Origin: Porphyromonas asaccharolytica DSM 20707
GTDB taxonomy: Bacteria; Bacteroidota; Bacteroidia; Bacteroidales; Porphyromonadaceae
Assembly (NCBI RefSeq): GCF_000212375.1
Contig: NC_015501.1
Span: forward strand, 1,922,001 to 1,986,000
Reading direction: 5' to 3'
Length of the DNA stretch: 64,000 bases
Of this stretch, positions 1 to 9,253 are shown piece after piece; position 1 is the stretch's first letter, and every line of letters starts with the position of its first letter. The notes under the pieces were generated by a model. That model saw nothing but the letters and a program-made list of their open reading frames with translations, ran no database searches and had not been told where the DNA came from. Both the position numbers and the translations under genes were made by a program.

Positions 1-2
1 TG

Positions 3-1235
3 GATGCACTCAAGCAAGGGTGCAAGTATGCACTCGTTGACGACCTTAGCTATATAGATGAAGTCGACGAGTCTGACGCCGACCTTCGTGAGCGACTTAT
101 CTATTACAGAGATGGGGGCTTTGAGGCGCTTCACGAGCTGGCGCTCCTACATAGGGCAAAGTCTGAGGCAACCTTCATAGCAATCACAGGGACCAATGGC
201 AAGACGACTACTAAGGAGCTGGTGGCTGCTGTTTTGTCCGCAAAGTATCGGGTTCATGCCACCCAGGGCAACTACAATAACGAGATAGGCGTTCCCCTCA
301 CCCTACTGCAGGTTCGCCCTGAGCATCAGTTTGTCATCGTCGAGCTAGGAGCTTCGCACATCGGAGACATAGCTTCGCTCTGCAAGCTCGCCCAGCCTCA
401 GTACGGCATCATTACGAATGTGGGGCGTGCTCATCTATCAGGCTTTGGCACGCCCGAGGGGGTGATCAAGGCTAAGAGCGAGCTTTACGCTTATCTGCGA
501 GAGCATAGCGGACAAGCCTTCTGCAATGGAGAGGATAAGACGCTCATCAGCAATCTCAATGGACTACCCACGGTCTACTACAACGGCACCACGTCGCCAC
601 GCGTCACTGGCGCCGTACTCCCAACCGATGAGTCTGGACTACTAAAGATAGAGTGGTGTGACCAAGAGACTGGCGAGAGCTACCAGCTAGCGACAAAGCT
701 AGTCGGCGACTACAACCTCAACAACATCCTGGCAGCCATCACCGTGGGGCTACACTTCGGTCTAGATCCTAAGACGATCAATGAGGCTGTGACCAACTAC
801 CAGCCACGCAATGAGCGATCCCAAGTCCTGCCCCCGACAGCGCAGGGTAACCGTGTCATCCTCGACTGCTACAACGCTAACCCCTCTAGCATGGAGGTAG
901 CACTCAGTAGCTACTTCACGATGGACTGTCAGGGGCTCAATCGCATGCTTATCCTTGGTGACATGAACGAGCTAGGCGATGCAGCAGAGAGCGAGCATAT
1001 CACCGTCATCAGACAGATACAGAGCTATCTCCTGCGCTATCCTAAGATGGTCACTTACTTCTGCGGGCCCAACTTCTTTGCTCTGCAGGCTCGCTACGGG
1101 AGCGAACACTTTATCTTCTTTCCCTCGGCGACTGCTCTCAAGCAATACTTCACCAGACACCAACCGCAGCACAGCTTTATCCTGATCAAAGGTTCTAACT
1201 CGCACCATCTCTCGTCCATTGCGGAGCTATGCTAA
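3..1235 (+). CDS. murF: UDP-N-acetylmuramoyl-tripeptide--D-alanyl-D-alanine ligase, 5' end cut off
   Basis: Cytoplasmic Mur ligase that adds D-Ala-D-Ala to UDP-MurNAc-tripeptide, the last soluble step of the peptidoglycan precursor. The frame is open from the window edge, so the first codons lie outside. The ATP-binding loop TGTNGKTTTKE is encoded near 186-218, followed by the central-domain pattern NYNNEIGVPLT and the later DCYNANPSSM and LGDMNELG motifs typical of MurF. The start at 222 (GTG) would cut through the P-loop and is not the real start. The stop overlaps the rpoN start by 7 bp, which suggests co-transcription. Confidence 0.95.
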   Translation, partial: DALKQGCKYALVDDLSYIDEVDESDADLRERLIYYRDGGFEALHELALLHRAKSEATFIAITGTNGKTTTKELVAAVLSAKYRVHATQGNYNNEIGVPLTLLQVRPEHQFVIVELGASHIGDIASLCKLAQPQYGIITNVGRAHLSGFGTPEGVIKAKSELYAYLREHSGQAFCNGEDKTLISNLNGLPTVYYNGTTSPRVTGAVLPTDESGLLKIEWCDQETGESYQLATKLVGDYNLNNILAAITVGLHFGLDPKTINEAVTNYQPRNERSQVLPPTAQGNRVILDCYNANPSSMEVALSSYFTMDCQGLNRMLILGDMNELGDAAESEHITVIRQIQSYLLRYPKMVTYFCGPNFFALQARYGSEHFIFFPSATALKQYFTRHQPQHSFILIKGSNSHHLSSIAELC

Positions 1236-2707
1236 AGAATCGCCAGCAACAGCAGCTAGAGCAGCGACAGACCCTCACAGCGCGACAGATACAGCAGATA
1301 CAACTGCTGGAGCTACCTGTCACCGAGCTGGAGCAGCGCATCAGCGCTGAGATCGAGCGCAATCCTGCTCTCGAGGAGGCGTATACTGCTCATGACGATT
1401 CAAATGAAAGTAACGCAACCAACGACCAGATCGACTCCTCTTTGAGCCAGTCCGACCAAGATCGGCTCGAGGCGCGCAACGAGTTCGGCAATGACGACGA
1501 GATCCCAGCTTATCGGCTGAGGATGATCGCCGAGAGAGAGCAGCAGCGTGAGGAGATCCCCTTTGCTGCACACGGACTATCTCTCGCAGACTACCTAGAC
1601 AATCAGCTCTCCACCCTAGAGCTCACCGAGCGGCAGCAGTTACTCGTACCTTATATAGTAGGCAACCTTCGAGAGGATGGCTACCTAGACCGCTCACTAC
1701 CACTCATTGCTCAGGATCTACTCCTCAAAGAGTGCGTCGACGCCTCCGAGCAGGAGCTCACCGAGCTACTCCAGATCATTCAGAGCTTAGACCCCGCAGG
1801 CGTAGGTGCTAGGTCGCTACAAGAGTGTCTACTGCTACAACTGCACCGTATGGAGCAGAGCGAGACCGTCGTCAATGCGGAGAAGATCGTCTCTCACTAC
1901 TTCGATGACTTTGCTTACAAACGGTTCGAGCGACTCACTAAGCGAGGCTTTGACCAGAAGCAACTCGAAGAGGTGTCGGCACTCATTCACCAACTTTCCC
2001 CCAAGCCTGGCAACGGCTTTGACTCCTCTGCTGAGACGCTCCTCTCGAAGGTGACACCCGACTTCATCATCACAGAGCATGAGGGCGAGCTCACCCTGAC
2101 CCTCACAGACCAGCGCGAGATACCCGCCCTCACCGTGTCGCCAAGCTACAAGCAGATGATCGCCGACTACCGTGATGCGTCAACTAGTGAACGAGCCAAG
2201 CTCAAGGAGACGATACAGTACACTCGTGATCGCGTCAAGGACGCTGAGTGGTTCATCTCCGCCCTGCAGCAGCGCTACGACACCCTCCGCACCACCATGA
2301 CCATCATCATGACGCTACAGCGAGACTTCTTCCTCTCGGGCGACATCGTAGACCTGCGTCCCATGATCCTTAAGGACGTTGCCGATTTAGCCCGACTAGA
2401 TATCAGCACCATATCACGTGTGAGCAATAGCAAGTACGTGCAGTGCCAGTGGGGCATCTACCCCATCAAGTTCTTCTTTAGCGAAAGCATGCAAGCGAAA
2501 GATGGCAGCGACGTCTCTACCAAAGTGATCAAAGACTGCCTCAAGCAGATCATCGAAAGGGAAGACCCTCTTCACCCGCTCACGGACGATCAACTCACAG
2601 AAGCACTCTCACAGCAAGGCTACGACATAGCGCGTCGCACCACCGCTAAGTACCGACAGCAGCTCGGACTCCCCACAGCTCGCCTGCGTCGCAAGCTGAC
2701 TAAGTAA
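1229..2707 (+). CDS. rpoN: RNA polymerase sigma-54 factor
   Basis: Alternative sigma factor that recognises -24/-12 promoters and needs AAA+ activators. Region I is visible at residues 1-50 (Gln/Leu-rich, with QQIQLLELPVTELEQRI and NPALEE). An acidic linker follows, then the core-binding and DNA-binding domains, and the C-terminal RpoN box ARRTTAKYRQQLG at about residue 468. Its 492 residues match the usual family length. It overlaps murF by 7 bp and is 6 bp upstream of the DUF5686 gene, so the three probably form one transcript. No sigma-54 activator is seen nearby. Confidence 0.97.
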   Translation: MLKNRQQQQLEQRQTLTARQIQQIQLLELPVTELEQRISAEIERNPALEEAYTAHDDSNESNATNDQIDSSLSQSDQDRLEARNEFGNDDEIPAYRLRMIAEREQQREEIPFAAHGLSLADYLDNQLSTLELTERQQLLVPYIVGNLREDGYLDRSLPLIAQDLLLKECVDASEQELTELLQIIQSLDPAGVGARSLQECLLLQLHRMEQSETVVNAEKIVSHYFDDFAYKRFERLTKRGFDQKQLEEVSALIHQLSPKPGNGFDSSAETLLSKVTPDFIITEHEGELTLTLTDQREIPALTVSPSYKQMIADYRDASTSERAKLKETIQYTRDRVKDAEWFISALQQRYDTLRTTMTIIMTLQRDFFLSGDIVDLRPMILKDVADLARLDISTISRVSNSKYVQCQWGIYPIKFFFSESMQAKDGSDVSTKVIKDCLKQIIEREDPLHPLTDDQLTEALSQQGYDIARRTTAKYRQQLGLPTARLRRKLTK

Positions 2708-2713
2708 TCGCTT

Positions 2714-5350
2714 ATGCAAACGAAGCGTAGCTTGCTGATCCTGCTCTGGAGCTTTCTGTGCCTGCTCCCCACCCTCCTCGCCGGACAAGTCTCTAGCAGC
2801 ACCTCCATATCGGGCATCCTCTACGACCAGCAGACAGGAGAGCCAGTCCCCTACGCCTCCATCTCTACTGAGACACGCCAGAGCGTCTCAGGCACAGCGA
2901 GCGACGACAAAGGAGCCTTTACCATCAAGGTACGACACGAGGAAATAGCGCAAGATACCATCGTGCTACAGATTAGCTGTATAGGCTATGAGGGACGGAC
3001 CTTGCGTTTGGACAAATACCAAAATCACAGCTTAGGTCGCATCCCGCTCATCCGTAAAGCGACAGACATGGAGACAGTAGTCGTCAAGCCCAAAAAAGAA
3101 CGCTACCGACGCAAAGGGAACCCCGCTGTGACCATCATGCGCCAAGTGATGCAGCATAAGGAGCACAACCACTTATCCTCCCTGCCCGACTACTCCTACC
3201 AGCTCTACCAGAAGACCCTCCTCGCTCAGGGCGATATCACACGAGGCAAGGGCTACTGGGGCATCCCCAAGTGGCGCATGAAGAGCTTCGTCGATAGCTC
3301 AGCACTCGCTAGGACACCTATCCTCCCCTTCTCCCTACGTGAGCGACACACCGTCTACGCACAGCAGGCCAGACGCACTGAGAACCCGCTACTCCTCGGC
3401 ACACGACACAAAGGGGTCGAGCAGATTGTCGACGAGGGGCTGCTATCGAGCAATATAGACGCACTACTCGCTCCCGTAGACATCTACGACAACGACCTGC
3501 CATTACTCTCCAAAGAGATCATCGGACCCCTGCACTCGCAGCTCGGCATCACCTTCTACAAGTACTACCTCCTAGACACTATTCCAGATGCTTCGGGCAA
3601 TGCTTGCTATCAGATACAGTTCGTACCGATAGAGATGCGTGACGCAGGCTTTTCGGGTACACTACTGGTAGACACCGTGGACTACAGCATCCACGGTGTA
3701 GAGATGCGCCTGCCCACCATCGCCAATGTCAACTGGGTAGATCGCCTAGAGATCACCATCGACTACGCCCCGCAGAGCATCACACGCCCAGACGGACGAC
3801 GTGACACTCTATGGCTCCCCGAGCGGCAGCGGCTCGACGCACTCTTTCGCGTATCCAAGCGACTAGACATCTCAGTCTTAGCACGTGTCACCTCCATCTA
3901 TAGTCACTACCAGACAGGCGCTACAGCGCTACGACCTGAGACACTTGATCCCCGTCTCCTCCTCTCTGCAGACACGCTCCAGCAGCTCATGACACGCGTC
4001 ATCGACGACTACGGGCTGGTCGTTCGTCCCGAGCCGATCGACTCTACCGAGCTGCGCGCCACACAGCTCGTCGACTATGTCCTTCACGACCCTGGGTACA
4101 AACTCTTTTCGCTAGGAGCTAGGATGGCTTCCGTAGGCTTTATCCCGATACCCGCCGAACCACTACACCGTGAGCGTGTCTATGTAGATCTAGGTCCTCT
4201 GGAGACCCTCATCAGTGCCAACATGATCGAGGGCGTACGGCTTCGCCTTGGGGGCATGACCACTGCCAGACTGCACAATCAGCTCTTTGCCGAGGGGTAT
4301 GTCACCTATGGCTTTAAGGACAAAAAGTGGAAGTACTACGCCCGCCTCACCTACGCTGTTAAGCCCAAAGAGCTGCACCCCCATAGCTACCCCCGAAACA
4401 ATTTTGCGCTCTCTGTACGCAACGACCTCTTCTTCCCAGGTGAGGAGAGCTACGGACTATACAAAGATGGCATCGCCTCAATCTTTGGCACCTACGGCAT
4501 CACGCGACGCTACTACGGACTAGACATAGAGGCTTCGCACGAGATAGACTGGTCACCCAGCCTATACTCCAACATATGGGTCGACTACCAGCGCCAACGC
4601 CCCACAGGCACACTCCACTACTACACGATCGATGCCGAGGGCAAGCAGTACGAAGTCGATGAACTACGACAGACCGAGATCGGAGCCTCGCTCAGCTGGA
4701 CACCTGGTCGCACCCCTTACTCTGGACGAAAGCCAGGTAGCATCGTCTCGGCAGACATCTACAAGCCTTCCTTCACAATCTCTGGATCGATCTACCCACG
4801 AGGTCTATGGGGCAACGATCAGACCCACGGCGCACTCCATCTCGCCTACAGCCAGAGACTATACCTCAGCATCCTAGGTGCACTAGACATAACCCTTCAG
4901 AGTGGTATCGCTCTAGGCAACACCCCACAGTCACAGCTCTTCACGCCCTATGGCAATCGTGCCTGGCTACTCGTCCCCGACGCATTTCAGACCATACAAC
5001 CATTAGAGTTCACCGCTGACAAATACCTCGACTTCAAGCTCCTCTATCGTATGGAGGGTCTGCTCTTTAACCGCATTCCACTCGTCAAGCGACTCGGACT
5101 GCGGGAGCTCGTCGGCATCCATGGTTACTGGGGCGACACATCACCACGACACATCACCCCACGCCCAGGACAAATCCTCTTGCCTACCTACGCCGAGCCT
5201 ATGCGCAACGACCTACACCTAGAGCTCTCGGCAGGTCTGAGCAACATCTTCAAGGTGCTCTCCGTCCAATACTTTTACCGCATCACAGGCAAGGGGCTTC
5301 CCGCTCGTCAGCGCCACTCCATCCGCCTAGGTATCTCCGTCTCCTTCTGA
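2714..5350 (+). CDS. DUF5686 / carboxypeptidase-regulatory-like outer-membrane protein
   Basis: The N-terminus is a signal peptide (about residues 1-24, hydrophobic LLILLWSFLCLLPTLLAG). Residues about 32-110 fold like a CarboxypepD_reg-like beta-sandwich (SGILYDQQTGEPVPYASIS, DDKGAFTIK), the domain that opens many Bacteroidetes outer-membrane proteins. The remaining 750 residues match the DUF5686 pattern. The protein ends in a terminal Phe after alternating hydrophobic residues (LGISVSF), as outer-membrane barrels do. The precise role of the family is unknown. Six bases separate it from rpoN. Confidence 0.85.
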   Translation: MQTKRSLLILLWSFLCLLPTLLAGQVSSSTSISGILYDQQTGEPVPYASISTETRQSVSGTASDDKGAFTIKVRHEEIAQDTIVLQISCIGYEGRTLRLDKYQNHSLGRIPLIRKATDMETVVVKPKKERYRRKGNPAVTIMRQVMQHKEHNHLSSLPDYSYQLYQKTLLAQGDITRGKGYWGIPKWRMKSFVDSSALARTPILPFSLRERHTVYAQQARRTENPLLLGTRHKGVEQIVDEGLLSSNIDALLAPVDIYDNDLPLLSKEIIGPLHSQLGITFYKYYLLDTIPDASGNACYQIQFVPIEMRDAGFSGTLLVDTVDYSIHGVEMRLPTIANVNWVDRLEITIDYAPQSITRPDGRRDTLWLPERQRLDALFRVSKRLDISVLARVTSIYSHYQTGATALRPETLDPRLLLSADTLQQLMTRVIDDYGLVVRPEPIDSTELRATQLVDYVLHDPGYKLFSLGARMASVGFIPIPAEPLHRERVYVDLGPLETLISANMIEGVRLRLGGMTTARLHNQLFAEGYVTYGFKDKKWKYYARLTYAVKPKELHPHSYPRNNFALSVRNDLFFPGEESYGLYKDGIASIFGTYGITRRYYGLDIEASHEIDWSPSLYSNIWVDYQRQRPTGTLHYYTIDAEGKQYEVDELRQTEIGASLSWTPGRTPYSGRKPGSIVSADIYKPSFTISGSIYPRGLWGNDQTHGALHLAYSQRLYLSILGALDITLQSGIALGNTPQSQLFTPYGNRAWLLVPDAFQTIQPLEFTADKYLDFKLLYRMEGLLFNRIPLVKRLGLRELVGIHGYWGDTSPRHITPRPGQILLPTYAEPMRNDLHLELSAGLSNIFKVLSVQYFYRITGKGLPARQRHSIRLGISVSF

Positions 5351-5402
5351 CATAATTGAGAGTAGTCTTCTTTTGTCTCGTGAGATTCTCTTTTTTCTTC
5401 CG

Positions 5403-5410
5403 TATATTTG
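5403..5410 (+). promoter_or_regulatory. -7 promoter box (TATATTTG) for the antiporter gene
   Basis: TATATTTG fits the Bacteroidetes -7 consensus TAnnTTTG and lies 88 bp before the nhaP2-like start. A TTTTG run at 5371-5375 is too far away (27 bp rather than about 19) to be a convincing -33 partner. Confidence 0.5.
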
Positions 5411-5497
5411 TAGGAAGTTATACGTCATCTAGCAGAGACGTACAGTACTCATCATACAATCCTTTCAGTATTCTCACTATTTACTCAGCACCAGTTT

Positions 5498-7048
5498 ATG
5501 CTCCTACCCACTGAGACCTTTTTAATTATTGGTTCCATCGTCATCTTCGTCGGTATCCTACTAGGTAAGGTTGGAGCTCGCTTTGGAGTGCCAGCCCTAC
5601 TTCTCTTTTTGCTGACGGGTATGCTCTTTGGCGTAGATGGTATCGGAATACATTTTAGCAACATGCGGGGCGTGCAGTCCATCGGTATTGTAGCGCTCTC
5701 GATCATCCTCTTTTCGGGTGGTATGGGGACCAAGCTCTCGCAGATACGTCCCGTCATAGGCGAAGGTATTGCCCTAAGTACCATCGGAGTGTTGCTCACG
5801 ACCCTCTTCACAGGACTACTCATCTTCTGCGTGACGCATTACCTCTTTGCCTCGCTCACCTTCTCGCTACCTATCGCTATCCTACTGGCGGCCACGATGT
5901 CTAGTACCGACTCCGCCTCAGTCTTTGCGATCCTACGCTCGCAGCGTGTGCATCTTAAGGAAAACCTCAAGCCACTCCTAGAGTTGGAGAGTGGTAGTAA
6001 CGATCCGATGGCCTATATGATTACCGTCGCACTCATTGGCTTCGTCATGGGAGGCGATACCTCCCTATGGGGCGTGGCGGGGAGCCTCGTACTGCAGTTT
6101 CTCTTTGGCATCATCGGTGGATTTTTCTTTGGCTGGCTATGCGTCAAGATGCTCAATAATCTGAACATTCAGAACGAGGTGCTCTACCCCATCGCGCTGC
6201 TTTGCCTCGTTATGATCACCTACGTGAGCACGTGGTATATAGGTGGTAATGGTTATCTAGCAGTCTATATCGCAGGCATCTATCTAGGGAATAGTAAGAT
6301 CACGGCACGAAGGTCTGTGTACGGCTTCTTCGATGGTATCACCTGGCTAGTACAGATCGTACTCTTCATCATGCTAGGGCTACTGGTCAATCCGAGCGAT
6401 ATGCTCCCCGTATTGCTTCCGACGCTCATCATTGCTGTACTGATGATGTTTGTCGCTCGTCCGCTCGCTTGCTTTGTGACGCTACTCCCCTTTCGTCAGC
6501 TATCCTTCAAGGCTCGCCTCTTCACCTCTTGGGTTGGTCTACGTGGAGCGGCACCCATCCTCTTTGCCACCTATCCCGTACTAGCCGAGGTGCCCCAGTC
6601 CAATCATATCTTTACCATAGTTTTCGTCATTACACTGGTATCACTCATCTGTCAGGGTATGACGATCACCCCAGTGGCTCGTGCTCTGCATCTAGCTGAG
6701 CCAGCACCCCCTGAGGGCTACTTCATGGGAGTCGAGATCCCTGAGGAGACCAATACAAGCATGGAGGAGCGTATTGTCGTAGAGGAGATGCTCTCTGAAG
6801 GACATTTGCTTAAGGACTTAGCACTCAATCCCGACGAACTGGTTATCCTCGTACGTCGCCACGATCGCTACATAGTGCCTAAGGGTGGACTACACCTGAA
6901 CCCTAACGACATCCTCCTCATCGTCTCCGAGCGAAATGACTCTGAGCAGAAGTACCTAGAGATCCCGAACGCAGACCTCTTCACACGCTTGAGGAAAACC
7001 CTTGGACAGGTCACTAGCCATAAGAGTAAAAAGAGGTCCGATAGTTAG
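5498..7048 (+). CDS. NhaP2/CvrA-type potassium/proton antiporter
   Basis: Inner-membrane cation/proton antiporter of the CPA1 family, expected to export K+ (or Na+) in exchange for protons. It has about 12 hydrophobic segments over residues 1-400. The conserved core is visible as STDSASVFAILR and LELESGSNDPMAYM, the membrane motifs of NhaP-type exchangers. The C-terminal part (about 410-495) looks like an RCK_C/TrkA-C regulatory domain (EEMLSEGHLLKDLAL, VLIVSERND). Its length of 516 is close to CvrA proteins. A different antiporter, nhaA, lies downstream, but the 430-bp gap and separate promoter argue against an operon. Confidence 0.85.
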   Translation: MLLPTETFLIIGSIVIFVGILLGKVGARFGVPALLLFLLTGMLFGVDGIGIHFSNMRGVQSIGIVALSIILFSGGMGTKLSQIRPVIGEGIALSTIGVLLTTLFTGLLIFCVTHYLFASLTFSLPIAILLAATMSSTDSASVFAILRSQRVHLKENLKPLLELESGSNDPMAYMITVALIGFVMGGDTSLWGVAGSLVLQFLFGIIGGFFFGWLCVKMLNNLNIQNEVLYPIALLCLVMITYVSTWYIGGNGYLAVYIAGIYLGNSKITARRSVYGFFDGITWLVQIVLFIMLGLLVNPSDMLPVLLPTLIIAVLMMFVARPLACFVTLLPFRQLSFKARLFTSWVGLRGAAPILFATYPVLAEVPQSNHIFTIVFVITLVSLICQGMTITPVARALHLAEPAPPEGYFMGVEIPEETNTSMEERIVVEEMLSEGHLLKDLALNPDELVILVRRHDRYIVPKGGLHLNPNDILLIVSERNDSEQKYLEIPNADLFTRLRKTLGQVTSHKSKKRSDS

Positions 7049-7148
7049 ATGACCATATCTATCCTCAGCTAATAGACCTAAACAAATCCACAAATCAAGT
7101 AGCCCAATGAGACGAGTATCGATGTGCAGGGACACACGGTAGTATCCA

Positions 7149-7270
7149 GGTTACTCGTGAGATTTGCGAAATCTAGGCCCACTTACGAAGCTCTCGTGAG
7201 GGGGCTCTTTGGTTTGTGTCAGCCGAGAGCCGTGACTCAGACCTCAATTTCGCCAATCTTACGAGTAGCC
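7149..7270. repeat. Imperfect 24-bp inverted repeat in the nhaP2-nhaA gap
   Basis: The arms 7149-7172 (GGTTACTCGTGAGATTTGCG...) and 7247-7270 are reverse complements with about 4 mismatches. The sequence GGTTACTCGT recurs near 23994, 59854 and 59981 next to the GTAGGGGCGGACC and 127-bp repeats, so this is a member of a dispersed repeat family. The rest of the 430-bp gap contains no convincing gene; a 137-codon frame here has no recognisable product and runs into nhaA in another frame. Confidence 0.7.
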
Positions 7271-7303
7271 CTACTTTATGTAAATAGTTCCCATTTATTT
7301 CGC

Positions 7304-7311
7304 TATCTTTG
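7304..7311 (+). promoter_or_regulatory. -7 promoter box (TATCTTTG) for nhaA
   Basis: TATCTTTG matches TAnnTTTG. It would give nhaA a leader of roughly 165 nt. No TTTG is found at the expected -33 position. Confidence 0.5.
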
Positions 7312-7479
7312 TCCCGAGAGCAATGGCATTATGAGATGCTACTTCAGCACAATCTCTTATTGCTCTAAGACAGCTCTCTATTTTCGCTTAAACAGACTCA
7401 GTTGGACATTGTATGTTACCACTATACGTACGGCATCCATCCTTGAGCCTACGTTAACACATAACAGAACCAGTACTTC

Positions 7480-8844
7480 ATGTCTCCAAACAACCGCCTT
7501 CTTAGACCTATTCAGCGGTTTACAATCCGCAAAGTAGATTCCACCGTCGTACTCTTTCTTGCGACCATCGTAGCACTTATTGTGGCCAATAGCCCTCTCA
7601 GAGATCTATACCATACGCTGCTCGCTATACCGATCAACCTCAACATCCTAGGGCTAGACATATTTCATTATCATGGCGAGCCGATGAGCTTCTTGGTTTT
7701 TGCCAATGATGTCTTGATGGTTTTCTTCTTCTTTGTTGTCGGACTAGATATCAAGCAGCAACTTCTCGTTGGGGAGCTCTCCTCAGTCAAGAAAGCGATG
7801 ATGCCTGTCGTGGGGGCTATAGGCGGTATGATCATGCCTATCCTCCTCTTCTTGCTGATTGCTCCTGCTGGTGATGCCAGCCGAGGTGCTGCCATACCGA
7901 TGGCTACAGATATAGCCTTCGTCCTAGCGGTACTGATGGTACTGAAGGATCATGTACCCGCTTCGCTACGTGTCTTTATGACTACGCTAGCCGTAGCCGA
8001 TGATATAGGAGGTATCATCGTGATAGCGCTCTTTTACTCCTCTGGGATCAACCTGTTGATGCTAGGTCTAGGCTTGGCGACAGTTGCTCTGCTAGCTCTC
8101 CTAGGTCGATCAGGAGTGCGCCATATAGTGATCTACATGATCGGACTCTTTATCGTATGGTTCTTCTTCCTACAGAGCGGTATCCACACCACCATCGCAG
8201 GTGTCATGGTAGCACTGGCGGTCCCTATGACGACCTCTGTCTCTTGCCACCAGCTAGGCAATCTCGCTGGTACAGTCTCTAGGATGCTACCGCATACAGA
8301 GAATACACAAAAAGATCAGACCACACACCTAGATGGAGCTGATATTGCCATGATCAACAGCTTGCGCCAATCTGCTTCACGAGCTATCCCTCCAGTACAG
8401 CGCCTAGAGCATGCACTCACGGGTTGGGTCAACTATTTGATCCTCCCTATCTTTGCTTTTGTCAATGCTGGGATCGACTTCTCCACATTCACTATGGATA
8501 GTATCTCAGCACTTCCCTTTGCAGTGAGTTTGGGACTATTGATTGGCAAGCCTGTTGGCATTTTCCTCTTTACCTATGTCTACATTCTTCTCACGAAGCA
8601 TCAGTGGAGTGACGGGGTCTATCCCGCCATGCTCTTCGCTGTCTCCATATTGGGTGGTATCGGCTTTACGGTCTCCATGTTTATCGCTAGTCTGTCATAC
8701 GATGTACAGCTGCATCTAGACTGGCTCAGCGAGGCCAAGCTGGGTATCCTAACAGGGAGCCTTATCTCGGGCATCATAGGCTATATCACGGTGCTGGCTG
8801 TGGGTAAGCGGCATCAAAAGAAGATGGCTCAAAAAGCAAACTAA
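7480..8844 (+). CDS. nhaA: Na+/H+ antiporter NhaA
   Basis: Inner-membrane electrogenic antiporter that expels Na+ in exchange for protons. Family hallmarks are present: MATDIAF at residues 141-147 and the ion-binding Asp pair D174-D175 in TLAVADDIGG, plus ten or more hydrophobic segments. At 454 residues it is longer than the E. coli protein because of a hydrophilic insert at about 265-300 (HTENTQKDQTTHLDGAD), common in Bacteroidetes versions. The start ATG at 7480 precedes a short basic N-terminus. A T-tailed hairpin follows at 8861. Confidence 0.95.
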   Translation: MSPNNRLLRPIQRFTIRKVDSTVVLFLATIVALIVANSPLRDLYHTLLAIPINLNILGLDIFHYHGEPMSFLVFANDVLMVFFFFVVGLDIKQQLLVGELSSVKKAMMPVVGAIGGMIMPILLFLLIAPAGDASRGAAIPMATDIAFVLAVLMVLKDHVPASLRVFMTTLAVADDIGGIIVIALFYSSGINLLMLGLGLATVALLALLGRSGVRHIVIYMIGLFIVWFFFLQSGIHTTIAGVMVALAVPMTTSVSCHQLGNLAGTVSRMLPHTENTQKDQTTHLDGADIAMINSLRQSASRAIPPVQRLEHALTGWVNYLILPIFAFVNAGIDFSTFTMDSISALPFAVSLGLLIGKPVGIFLFTYVYILLTKHQWSDGVYPAMLFAVSILGGIGFTVSMFIASLSYDVQLHLDWLSEAKLGILTGSLISGIIGYITVLAVGKRHQKKMAQKAN

Positions 8845-8860
8845 GAGACAATGCTCATAT

Positions 8861-9052
8861 ATATCCACGTGGGGATTCTCAATTCTCCACGTGGATATTT
8901 TTTATTCTCCACGTAGGGACGAAACGATTCCTCCGAAGTTTCATTTGATTCCTCCGAAGTTTCATTTCTTCCCTACGTGGAGAATATTTGATCTCCACGT
9001 AGGGATTCTGAAATTTCTCCGTAGGGATCCCGAAATCCTCCCATGGAGATCT
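8861..9052. repeat. CCACGTGG nested-palindrome element, copy A (terminator-like)
   Basis: Three palindromic modules are laid end to end. Module 1 is a perfect 12-bp stem, ATATCCACGTGG (8861-8872) with CCACGTGGATAT (8887-8898), followed by a T-run, and can act as the nhaA terminator. Module 2 has a perfect 16-bp stem starting ATTCTCCACGTAGGGA at 8905, whose loop carries two tandem copies of GATTCCTCCGAAGTTTCATT. Module 3 is a looser stem around ATCTCCACG and CATGGAGAT. Related copies lie at 19375 and 58640. The rest of the 409-bp gap to rprY shows nothing further. Confidence 0.85.
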
Positions 9053-9253
9053 TAGATTGTAGTTCCTGATCACAAATAGCCTGACACAAGTCTGGATCGA
9101 TAGGCACTTAGCTATGAGTGGTGTTTTGACCTTTACGCTGTATTTGGCTTGTGTTAGGTCGCTTATAGGTTACAAAACAGCAAGTGGCGACGAAGGCACT
9201 AGGACCCTCGTCGCCACTTGCTTGTGATGTTTTACCTCTATCTTATGAGGTGA

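Noticed and set aside
5371-5410. Complete -33/-7 promoter for nhaP2
   Set aside because: The TTTG is 27 bp from the -7 box rather than about 19; only the -7 box is listed.
7124-7537. 137-codon plus-strand frame before nhaA
   Set aside because: It runs through an inverted repeat and a promoter box, overlaps nhaA in another frame and has no protein-like composition.
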